Of a stretch of 29,087 bases of DNA, positions 11,428 to 20,713 are shown one piece after another. Below the pieces are notes generated by a model. It saw only the letters and a program-made list of their open reading frames with translations. It ran no database searches and had not been told where the DNA came from. Source of the DNA: Stenocarpella maydis (lineage: Eukaryota; Ascomycota; Sordariomycetes; Diaporthales; Diaporthaceae); NCBI GenBank assembly GCA_002270565.1, contig NQMI01000223.1, positions 22,050-51,136 of the forward strand, in the 5' to 3' direction. Both the position numbers and the translations under genes were made by a program. Position 1 is the stretch's first letter, and every line of letters starts with the position of its first letter.

Positions 11428-13045
11428 GTCGATAGAGCTTCCGCGTTGCTTCTCTTTTTACCGCAGGCAAGAGGAAGGAGGTTGATTCCACGAGGCAGAC
11501 CTGCTGGTGAAACGGATGGTCAAGGTCGTAGGACGAGCCAAAACGAGAGGCAACACGGCAAACCCGAAGAGGAGGTTGAGAAAAAGGAAAACCAAATGAC
11601 GTGTGGACAACAGACAAGACCCAGCCCAAGGCTGCGATGTTGGGAGGCAAAGGACTGAAAAGGATGCAGTGTATCAATGAAGGCGAATGGCCGGTCCTTG
11701 AGTGACTTTGACTTTGCGGGGCCCTGGCGGCGAGAGAGGTAGACAGACACAGAGAGAGGATGTCTCTGGCGGTGGGTGAAGTGTGGTGAGCTGTCAAGGC
11801 GAAGAAGGCAAAAAGTAAGTGAGTATTGAAGTCCGAGGCGAGGATCAGTGGAAGCTGTGGGCTATTATAACGACACCTTGTCCTTTCCAATTCACCCAAT
11901 TCAGAGCCGGAGCTTAGCTTGGGATGGCGGGCCGTCAGGGACGGGGCCATCTGGGCCCTCAGTTAGTTGGAGACGGGGCCCACCCGCCAAACCACTAGCG
12001 ATCTGTACGTCTTGCGATACCAATACGTACCTAGCTAGGTAGTGTAAGTCCCAGCTAGCGGACAGACTAGGTAGTACAGTACCCTAGGTAGGTAGGTAAG
12101 GTGCTGTAGCTCCCACCCAGCCCAACAAAGCCTCATCACGAGGCTGTCACTATTTTATGTGTGATTTGAAATTTATTATTATTAGTTATATATCTCTTGT
12201 TAAATGCCTAGTCTTTAAGCGTTCCGCTGTATCTTCTTCTTCTTCTTTTTTTAGGAAATTTATGACCAGACTAAAAACGAAACCAGCTAGCCCAACAAAA
12301 GGTGGGGTTGCGCAACTTTGTACGCTGGAGCTTGTGTTCGGCCCCGAGCACACCTCGGTAACGTGCCGCCGATGGCAGCTGCTGGCCAGGTCACACATTT
12401 CTCTCCCTCTTCGCCTCATTTTCCTCATTGCCGGCACATCGTAGTCACTGACTGCTAGGACACACAGTATACGTGTGAACTCATCGGTTCGGACATGTAG
12501 AAGTGTATTCTCGGTTTTATTGACAGGACGGTATTTTTATGGGCCACAGCCCGGGTCACTTCGCCGTCCGTTTCAAGTTGTCGCCCTGCATGCAGTGTTC
12601 ATCCGGAACCTACGGAATCTAGCCCTACAACTTCGCCACCAGGGACCAAAGAGAGACATAACGGGCAACAACAGGCAGACAGGCCAATCAGTACTCATTC
12701 AATGTGTCCAGTGGCTTTGCATTCTCTGATACCTCCGCCAGCCTTCGATTGGCGGCCTGTAGAGCCAGCCGCCCGAGCATATTGCTGTAAGAGCTCGGCT
12801 GCCGATCACACCGGTACCACCTGACATGGACAGCTTACCAAACGAGAATCTTGCTCCAACCGGTCGAGTCAATGCTGCCCAGGCCACAGTCCCAGAAAGT
12901 ACCCTTAGACAGCGTACCTGACTCGGCTCGTACGTCCTACACAATGTCGCCGCCGAGTCCAAAGGGACGTACCGCGTTGTCCATAATTCCATCACTACTT
13001 AACTTGGAAGCCTGCCATATTATTCATCTACCCGCTGTCTGCTAG
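11428..13045. other. Intergenic region between erv29 and the transposon block
   Basis: The first 500 bases are the upstream and 5' UTR region of erv29. Beyond that lie short simple repeats (TAGG units near 12083-12098, TTC units near 12233-12246) and scattered short open frames at 12157-12444 and 12699-12995 with no recognisable content. The GC-balanced composition stops sharply at about 13.05 kb. Confidence 0.5.
12083..12098. repeat. (TAGG)n microsatellite
   Basis: About four tandem TAGG units, in a neighbourhood rich in CTAGGTA and CTAGCT words (12030-12100). Confidence 0.7.
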
Positions 13046-13049
13046 GATT

Positions 13050-14506
13050 ACTAACATCTCTTTAATTCAAAGCTTATACAAGAAGCTAATAATAGCTTTA
13101 TAAAAAATAAGGACTTTTTATTCAATAATTAGTTTTATTCTAAATTATAATTTTTCATTTTCAGACATATGACAATATTAGCCCCTTTAAATCTGTCTTT
13201 TATATCTTCTTTTATAAAGACCTTATTATAAGCTACGTTAAATATAATAAAGAACTTGAACTTAATAATATAGTTAATTAAGGCCTAAATAAAGAGATTA
13301 ACCTTATTATTATATATATACCTTAATAATAAAAATACTATAATATCTAATAATTATAGTATATAAGTAGAATATAGTAATATACTAATAGGTATAATAT
13401 TATTACTCTTATAGTACTATTTAAACTTTATTATTTTATAACTTCTACATTTATTTAAAATAAGTATTTAATATTTACTCTTAGTTTACATATATATATA
13501 TATATTAAAGCACTTAATTTATTCTAAACTAATCTTATTATCTATTTATGCATTTAGAGTAAGCTTAACTATTTAGCTAGATAGGAAGCTAGACTTTACT
13601 AACTTATTAGAAAAATAGTAAGTACCCTAAATAAGAATAAATAACTGGATATACTAGTTCTCTACATTAATATATTTAACAGCTATTACCTATTACTAGT
13701 TCCTAAGCTATATAAATCTAGCCTTTTTATATTAATTAAAATATAGAATAATTATAATTAAGATTATTTAGCTTATTATAAAGCTAGTTTTATTAAGGTT
13801 ATAAAGATTATTCTTTAGGATCTTATACTTAGCTATTATATTATAAAGTAGTTAGAACTAATTCTTAATAATCTTTAAATCTTTATATTTAGCTCTTTAA
13901 TAATTATATAGCTAACTAAATATAGTTTTTAAGGTTAATTATATCTTAATAAAGTATTATACCTAGTACTTATTAATTAGCTTGTTATTATATAATACTA
14001 GTAAAAGGTTAGCTATATCTTTTATACTTTTAAGTTATATTAGAAATCCTTAAATATATTAATTAATAATATATTTAATACGTATTTACTCTTTAATTAG
14101 ATTAAGTTTATATTTTTTAATATATAATTCTTTATAGGTATAATACTATATTATCTTATATTATAATCTATTTTAAGGTATATTAAAGATCTTAGCTATT
14201 ATAGCTATACTTATAAGTCTTATATTATTTTTTTTAAATTTCTAAATAGCCTAGATACCTAAAAGTAATTTACTATCTTAAAATATAGGATATGTATTAT
14301 TATTATAAACTTTTAATATATTAAAAATTTAAATAGATAAAGAAATATAAAGTAATATAAAAATTAGAAATATAATTAGTATTTAAAAAAGCTGTCTTAT
14401 ATAAACCTTAATACTTTCTAGCCTTATTATACCTTCTCTAACCCTTTTGAATTTATAAAATTAATTAAAAATAAGTAATTAATTATAATTAGTACTAACT
14501 AATTCT
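13050..14506 (-). mobile_element. RIP-degraded Fot1/pogo-type DNA transposon with transposase fossil
   Basis: Reading the minus strand from about 14106 down to 13130, a transposase of the pogo/Fot1 branch of Tc1/mariner can be followed through many TAA/TAG stops. The HTH-side region carries LKSIKDIANLLL near 14010. The DDE core begins at YNLNKTSF (near 13790), where the family has an Asp and Glu that here read Asn and Lys, a G-to-A change. The second catalytic block (near 13450) reads LILN where the family has LILD. The SNNIIPISILLYST block and the C-terminal EDIKDRFKGANIV (near 13200) follow. The right end, at 14452-14506, matches the terminal repeat of the MITE at 16881-17399 and is cut by the assembly gap. 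I could not find the left terminal repeat near 13050, so that end is probably truncated. The element is dead. Confidence 0.72.
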
Positions 14507-14537
14507 NNNNNNNNNNNNNNNNNNNNNNNNNNNNNNN
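14507..14537. other. Assembly gap (31 N)
   Basis: A run of 31 undetermined bases. It falls between the terminal repeat of the Fot1-like element and the gag fossil, so adjacency across it is not proven. Confidence 1.
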
Positions 14538-14699
14538 ATAAGTTATATATAAAGTAGCCATTCTTACTATAATTATAGTACTTAATATCTTTTTTATTCC
14601 TTCTCAGCTATTATTAAGCTATATTAAGCTTTATAGGTCCTATATATTATCCTAAAACTATAATTCTAGCCTAACAGTACTTTCTAGTATTAGCTTTAT

Positions 14700-15300
14700 A
14701 TCACAAGTTAATACAGTTATTTCCTTCTTTTTTATGTAATATTTATATAGTTACTTATTAATTTTAATAGCTAGCTTAATATATTATAAGAACTCATTAA
14801 GTTAATCTTACTTAGTTAGTTTATCCTTTATTTTATCCTCAAGTCTGTTATAAAATATAAAGATATAGGTATTATTTATATAATTAGTTTATATATAGAT
14901 ATATTTAAATTTCACCGTATATATTAAAGTAGCTTTTTCTTTTTATTTAAGCTTCATAAGTTCTCATTTAGCTTATTATTCCTTATCTAGATCTTAGAAG
15001 AGAGTTCTTAGGGCGGCTTTATAGCCTTTATAAGTACTAAAGATCTCTTAGATTTTATATTTACATTATATAAAGTCCTTATTTTCTACATAGTTCTTAA
15101 CGTAGGGTTTAAATTATATTAGGGCTTATCCCTTTAAATAAGATGCTATGTATATAACCTGCTTTCTGCTAAATTAAATATCTAGGTTATGGAATTATTA
15201 GTATGCCTTAACCTAAGTTAAGTCGGCTTAAAGTTATCCTAAGGTTCTATTATAGGATATAAGAGTATTAAGCTTTATATACTCCCTAGCTAGAATAGGT
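14700..15300 (-). pseudogene. RIP-degraded gag gene of a Ty3-like LTR retrotransposon
   Basis: Capsid-type Gag of a Ty3/gypsy-like retrotransposon, read on the minus strand from about 15163. Visible pieces are QVIYIASYLKG, then FKPYVKNYVENKDF, EIFSTYKGYKAALRTLF, ELMKLK, IFYNRLEDKIKDKLTK and LAIKINK. They appear in the order and spacing usual for fungal retrotransposon Gag, the run from ASYLKG to a closing IKIDNRLYERR-like motif. Stops are TAA or TAG, with two TGA-like interruptions at most, and fall where Gln, Trp or Arg are expected, as RIP would produce. No protease, reverse transcriptase or integrase is seen downstream; the assembly gap and the Fot1-like element follow, so this is a fragment. 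Confidence 0.7.
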
Positions 15301-15639
15301 ATATTAATAATATTAACAACTGCTTATAAGGTATGAATTTCTTACTAGAGTATTTTCATTTCTTTACATTAATAAGTTTAATTATTTATAAAAATATAGA
15401 GATAGTTTCTTTTAGTAGCTATTTCTTAGTATTTATAAGGAGTAATAAATATATATTTAGTATTAGCTATTTCCTGCTAGAGGTTGTACTAAGGTGTATT
15501 ATTACTATTATTACTAAATCTGGGTATTATAACAATGAAGTTCTTAGGGTTAATTATGTAAGTCATTACTTAGGGTTTATATAAAATATTTAAATTGGAG
15601 TAGTTAAAATATAATAATTATAGCTAATTCTTAGTTAAT

Positions 15640-16082
15640 AAACCTAGTAAGCAGGTTAATATTTAAAATGCATTTAAGGTGAACTTATTCTAAGTAATAT
15701 AATATTAGTAATTAAAAGCTATTAAAGCTATTTAGGGTGCATATTTAGATTAACTACTAAAGAGCTCTTCTAAGCTATATTATCTAGTAGTAATAATTAT
15801 ATGTTTATATAGTCTATTTCTTTAGCCTAAAGTAATGAGAGCGTTGTTCTTTAGGGCTTACTTAGAGTGTTACTTGCTAGGAGCGATAGGCGTAATGGAG
15901 CGTTTAGATGATTTAGAGCGATAGTATCGCTCTAACTGCCTTAGTTATCCTTTTGATCTAGTATGTAATCTCACTAGGTCGTGCTACTTCCTACTGGCCT
16001 ATCCAGCTAGCTATTAGGGATTTATTTGCGCCTTTTGGGGACTAACAGTCAGTCCCTGGTTCTATTCCTATTACGTTCGTAA
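15640..16082 (-). repeat. Probable LTR upstream of the gag fossil
   Basis: On the minus strand, sequence starting TGTTACGAAC at 16082 looks like a 5' LTR terminus (TG start). It keeps normal base composition for nearly 300 bases, then has a TATA-like GACTATATAAAC at about 15806, and lies just upstream of the gag fossil in the same orientation. The inner LTR boundary is blurred by AT drift, so the lower coordinate is a guess. No second LTR is in the window. Confidence 0.5.
15913..15935. repeat. Perfect palindrome within the LTR
   Basis: An 11-base arm TTAGAGCGATA, one central G and the exact reverse complement form a near-perfect hairpin. The core GAGCGATA also recurs about 30 bases to the left, so the LTR carries a small cluster of GAGCG motifs. 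It could be an enhancer-like or RNA-structural element of the LTR. Confidence 0.75.
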
Positions 16083-16880
16083 CATATATTATATAAGAAA
16101 AATATAATAATATAATAATAAGTATAATAATATGATAATAAGTATAATATTATTATTCTTATAATATCATTAAACTTTATTATTTATAGCTTTTATATTT
16201 ATTTTAAATAAGTAATGTAGTTTACTAGTAATTAGACTGTATTAGTAAGTAGTTTAATTTTTTAACTTATATCATCTTTAATTTAAGTACATATTTTAAT
16301 AATACTTAATATATATAAATAAAATTCAATATATTTATAAAGATACACATAATTTTAAACCTAATTTAAATATTCATCTTAATTTATAGTAATATTAATA
16401 TACTTATGAAGTTATTTTATAAAGAATCAAAGTTATAAATATAGATTTAATATAAAGCTGTATGAGGAGAAAAAAAGTCTAAAAAGCTTATTTTCTGGTG
16501 CATATACATTACTTAATGATTAATAAAATTAATTATGAATTTGCTCTTATATTTATATATTTATAAAAATATATATTAAAAGCTCTTTATTATATAAAGC
16601 CGTAAATAATATATATATATCTAATTTTAATAAAGAACAAGCATATACTCCTTGATATTCCCTAATATACCCTTCTATTAGTATTTCCAGCAAAAAGGTA
16701 CCTACTAATCCACTTACTAATGTAATCTACTTAATATTCAACCGTATTATTTAATATTTATTTTGAATTTGTATATATAATATAATTGAATATATAGATT
16801 ATACTAGTAATTAGGTTATATTAATTAATAAATTAAATTTATCATATTTACTAACTTTTATTAATCATAGTACATACCTA
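16083..16880. other. AT-rich degraded repeat sequence
   Basis: TA-rich sequence without a followable reading frame. Its first part (about 16135-16215) is a diverged direct copy of 13385-13468 inside the Fot1-like transposase, so at least a fragment of a second copy lies directly against the LTR end. The rest shows nothing I can name. Confidence 0.5.
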
Positions 16881-17399
16881 GGGCTCAGTAGTTAATAAAA
16901 GTCAGCATTAATTAGTGCTAATTACACTTAATTGCTTAATTCTAATTAATTCTACTAATTAAAGATATTAGTAAGGCTGCATTATTAGTTTAAACAGGAT
17001 AAGTCTTAATAAGAAAATTATATTTTATATCAATTAGTCTACAGTGGATTAAATTAATAATACTATAGTAACTATAAGAAGGTTAGGTCTAATACTATAA
17101 TGTATAAGAAAGAGAAAGAAGGGTGTAATAGATTAAATTGTAACTATATTATAGTAAATCCAGCCTAGTTAGTAATAAATAGCGTAATATATATATATTA
17201 CTAGTTTACAGCAGACTATAATTTTAAGGCTAAAGTTAGTATTATTTAGTATAAAATACATTTTTCTTGTTAGAAGTTAGCCTATTTAGACGAGTATTGT
17301 AGCCCTATTAATGTCTCTAAATTAGTAAAATTAATTAGAAATAAGCAATTAAATATAGTTAATACTAATTAGTACTAACTTTTATTACTTACTTAGCCT
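16881..17399. mobile_element. 519-bp MITE with long TIRs and TA target duplication
   Basis: The two ends are inverted copies of about 80 bases. The left end starts GGGCTCAGTAGTTAATAAAA after a TA at 16879-16880. The right end, read in reverse complement, starts AGGCTAAGTAAGTAATAAAA before a TA at 17400-17401. Differences between the ends are mostly C/T and G/A, as RIP would leave. There is no coding capacity inside. The inner part of the repeat (AATTAATTAGAAATAAGCAA) recurs at 14452-14500 at the end of the Fot1-like transposase element, so this is probably a non-autonomous derivative of that family. TA duplication fits Tc1/mariner/pogo transposition. Confidence 0.75.
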
Positions 17400-17502
17400 T
17401 AAGCTATTATTAAGATAGCTTAAAGTTAATAAATTTACTAAAACCTAGCTATTTCGTAGTCCTAGCTAATTTTTAGTACCTTATATTATTAATTATTATT
17501 TA

Positions 17503-18020
17503 TATATATAGCTTAAATTCTATAAAAACCTGGCTTTTTCTTATATATATACTTAATATACTTAGCTTCTTTATATTACTAGCTCCTAAACCTTATATTT
17601 AGGGCCTACCTTACCCTTAGCTAGGTACATAGGAAGTCTACTAGATGTATGGAAAGCCCGCTTAGTAGCATATAGGCTACTTAGCGGTATATAGGCTACT
17701 GGGTGCTTAGAGGAAGCCCTTTATGCGCTTAAAGGAGGGCCCTTTGTACACCTAGAGGAAGGGCTCTTAAAGGGGCACGTAAAGGGGCATACAGAGGGGC
17801 CCTTTGGAGTGGCGTGAAGAAGGCGCGTGGAGGGCCTTCCTCTAGGCGTGCAGAGGGCAGGCAGAGGGGTGCCGTTTGGAGGGGCCTTTTGGAGGGGCGT
17901 ATTAAGGGGTTTGAGAGTGGGGGAGGTATAAGAATTTGTAGTAGGCTGCACGCTTAATTTCTTGTACTGGGTGCGCCTATAGGAAAAAGCTGGGTGCGAG
18001 TCTAGTTTAAACTGGGTGCG
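17503..18020. mobile_element. Non-autonomous element with ~55-bp TIRs, family shared with 28.3 kb
   Basis: The right end (about 17948-18020) contains three copies of CTGGGTGCG. Its reverse complement aligns without gaps to the left end (17503-17570), anchored by GGCTTTTTCTTATA on the left against AGCTTTTTCCTATA in the reverse complement. Most differences are C/T or G/A, so the left arm is RIP-altered and the right arm nearly intact. An inner module, CTAGCTCC..CTTACCCTTAGCT at 17579-17627, recurs at 28378-28425. There is no transposase, so it is a MITE-like element. I could not define the target duplication. Confidence 0.65.
17660..17930. repeat. G-rich tandem repeat core of the element
   Basis: GGGCCCTTT, AAAGGGGC and GGAGGGGC words repeat at short, irregular intervals between 17700 and 17920. 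Just before them, TATAGGCTACT occurs twice in tandem (17670-17700). The composition is strikingly GC-rich compared with the flanking TA-rich DNA. An open frame across it (17721-17951, minus) is explained by the repeats and is not called as a gene. Confidence 0.6.
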
Positions 18021-18829
18021 TGATTGATGACGGGCATTAATTCACATTCCGAGATATCTAAATAAGGACGGAGGGGCATCAAGAACTTTGACTGGGTCTA
18101 TGTGAATCGCCAGTCCACTGTCATCTGCGAGGCGCCTCGGCCCAAGGCATGACGGCTCATCCAATACTCTGGGAGATTTCTCAGTACAATTACTGTCAGT
18201 TTTTAAAGTTTATTTATGCTTAGTGAAACTATAGCTATGGGACTGACTTACTAATAGCTCATCTCGACCACTACCTCTGTTGTATTACTTGAGCTCCTAA
18301 CTACACCATGTCTGCTATCCAAGCTGGTGCTAATTTTTATAAATTTTGGCTACAGCGCATATACATCCAGCTTATGAATTGCAAGTCTCCGTTTTTTTTG
18401 CAAATTCACGTTACAGCAACCCAGTCTCAACCTTTGGTGGTGGCTACAGGTGATGGCGTACCAGGTGGAGTTTGTGCGGTAAGCTTAGTCATGTGCGCGC
18501 AACGGAATTTGAGCTTGGACTTATCTCGCTGCACTCGCAGTAAAAAATTTTTAATAGCTGACATGTACTGGAATATTATTATCTTGATGTTTGTGAGTAG
18601 CAACTGTCGCCCTTAGACGAAAGATAGCTACTCTGTCTGTCTGGGACTGCATCCACAGCCTCCCCAACGAAAAGTCATGGATATCCCCGGCTCGATCAGT
18701 CTGAAGATATACACTCGGAGTAGTGACTCAGAATCAAGAGCTCAGTGTTCATATTTGGGCATTTGTATTAGATTATACGGGATTATGAATGGAAGTCTAC
18801 CTAGATACTTCAGCTTTCTTATGCGGTCC
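18021..18829. other. Intergenic, possible small ORF 18308-18616 (+)
   Basis: Composition returns to normal here. The only candidate is a 102-residue frame starting MSAIQAGANFYKFWLQR with a good ACC-ATG context. It has no recognisable domain, no signal peptide and a possible intron-like TAG/CAG structure inside. I regard it as unsupported. The 3' UTR of the FAD oxidase should occupy the right end. Confidence 0.3.
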
Positions 18830-20713
18830 TTATAAGTGGAATCCATGGCTCAGCGCCTTTATGATCCCATCCGGGTCGACTTGTGCTTGAGCATTCTTTG
18901 CAAGGTCCCTTCGTTCAGGCTTCAACCGACCCCAATAATCTTGCCGGAAGTAACAGTCATTCATGAAAAGAGGTAGGTACGCGTCGGGAAGCGACCCGTC
19001 GGCGACATACTATACGCTTTTCAGTATTTAATCCCAGGTCATAGATGTCAGGAGCACCATCCGAATGAGGAATCCATCCGATGAGTGCTACAGAGAGCGG
19101 AGGACTAACGACCCAGGAGTCTCTCCGGAGTTTCTGGGATATGGCCATTCCGCAGACCGTTCAAGATTGGAAAGAAAGCCAGCTACTCACATCTTTGACG
19201 AGGCTCCGCAAGCCTGAGTACGCCTCCACCATGGCTCCATCCACCGTGTCAGAATCGAAAACCTCAAACACATACGAGTAGTCGAGTTCAAAGATGATTC
19301 TATCGATGTCATCGTCGATGTCCAGCATATCTCCGCCATTCTGTTTGGCCACTGCAGCGAGTGACTTTGGCAATGGCTGCAGCGCCAACGAAGCGATCTA
19401 TGACTTATCGTCAGCAACGTAGACATAGCCCCTTGACAAATGAAAGTACCCCATTGGGCCTGAGGAAAAGCGCAAAGTGTTCTTCCCAAAGCACATACCA
19501 TTCCGAAAACACTAGAATGTTTAGCCGAAGTTTCGTGCCAGTGGTCATAATACGCACGCATGATATCTGGTCGTTCAGCTGGCGGCAAAGGGGTCATTTC
19601 AGTGCCTATAGTGTAGACGCTGCCCTTCAAGACGAAGGCATTGTTGGAAGTGAGTAGATCGCTGTAAGACCTAGTTTTGCAGGTGTTCAGGTCCGGTTTG
19701 AGTGCAAGGAATTCGTCAAAAACGTCCGCAGGAGGCTCGGGGCCGTCGTAGAAGAGAAACAGAATCCACAAGTCTGTTGAGTTCCCGAGAGTAAGCTCAG
19801 AAGTCGCAATGATTCCTGCCTTGGGGTCTTCATAGTGTTCCGTGAAGTTTCGAACTGCTGAGAGGATTCCATCAGTCTCCTGCGTCCCGAAGAATATTAG
19901 ATTGCCTCCCCATATCTGCCCTATCGGGTAAGTCTTCAGGACATAGGTCGACACGATTCCGAAATTGCTTCCGCCCCCCTTGATGGCCTCGAACACGTCG
20001 GGGTTTGATGTGTCTGACGCGGTAATGATTGTGCCGTTTGGGAGAACCATCTCGGCAGAGACCAGGTTGTTAGCGGCCCATCCATATTGAGTGCTGAGAA
20101 AACTGAGGCCGCCCCCGAGGAGATAGCCCCCTACACCGACGTTTCCAATTCTCCCTCCAACAACAGTCACACCGAGAGGATCGAGGACTTCGTGAACATC
20201 TTCCCATTTGTTACCTGGACCGACCCTTACGGTGCCAGTAGCCGCATCATAAATCACCTCGTTGAGTTGTGAGGTGGAGATCAATGCCCCATCGGCGATA
20301 CTAGCAAAGTATTTGTTCGGGTTGTGTCCTCCGGACTTCACTGCGAAGGATTCGTTGTTGACAACCAGCGTCTGCATGATTTGAGACAACTGGGCTGCAG
20401 AGTTTGGCGCCAGGATGCATGCTGGCTTGAGTGCGCTGCATCCTGTGGACCTAATTCCATACATGTAAGCACCTAGGGTTCCGCTGGACGGGAAAGGGTA
20501 TGCCTACCAGTAGTCGTTAGTAATACTGGTGTATTCTATCGCTGGAGACCGGAGGATTTCAATATTGGACGTCGAAGCCATGTCTTGACATGTTGCCGAC
20601 TCAGCTTGGGCTAAGCCAACGAGCGTTAGAAGCGAGAAAGCGCAAAGAGAAGTGAGGGAAGGAATCTCAGAAGGCATGGGGGGCATCACGACTATGGGCG
20701 GAACGAACACCAC
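18830..20713 (-). CDS. Secreted berberine-bridge-type FAD-linked oxidoreductase, four exons
   Basis: FAD-dependent oxidase of the BBE/6-hydroxy-D-nicotine-oxidase type, oxidising a small molecule with O2; the substrate cannot be read. Exons 20713-20508, 20450-19499, 19397-19191 and 19009-18830 give 514 residues (502 if the Met at 20677 is used, which gives a cleaner signal peptide ending LVGLAQA). Introns 20507-20451 (GTAGGC..ATTAG), 19498-19398 (GTATGT..CATAG, GCTGAC branch) and 19190-19010 (GTGAGT..TATAG) keep the frame. The FAD_binding_4 domain shows VKSGGHNP (His ~111, the usual covalent FAD-histidyl site) and GNVGVGGYLLGGGLSFLS. The second flavin-linking Cys of bicovalent enzymes is absent. 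The C-terminal BBE motif is DAYLPLFMNDCYFRQDYWG, encoded in the last exon. Such enzymes often belong to secondary-metabolite clusters, but no core gene is nearby. Confidence 0.88.

Noticed and set aside
11348..11950. 200-codon open frame on the minus strand at the start of erv29
   Set aside because: It runs over exon 1 and the 5' region of erv29 in another frame and has low-complexity Ser/Leu/His content.
12157..12444. Overlapping 80-95-codon frames on both strands
   Set aside because: Driven by TTC/GAA microsatellite sequence, no recognisable domain or start context.
14170..14300. Possible copia-type integrase tail on the minus strand
   Set aside because: A GYLGYLEI-like string was visible, but the surrounding frame is continuous with the pogo/Fot1-type transposase, which fits far better.
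15333..15584. 83-codon open frame in the AT-rich block
   Set aside because: Ile/Tyr/Phe-rich chance frame in TA-rich DNA; no motif.
17721..17951. 76-codon Pro/Thr/Ser-rich frame on the minus strand
   Set aside because: It is a by-product of the GGGGCCCTTT-type tandem repeats in the element.
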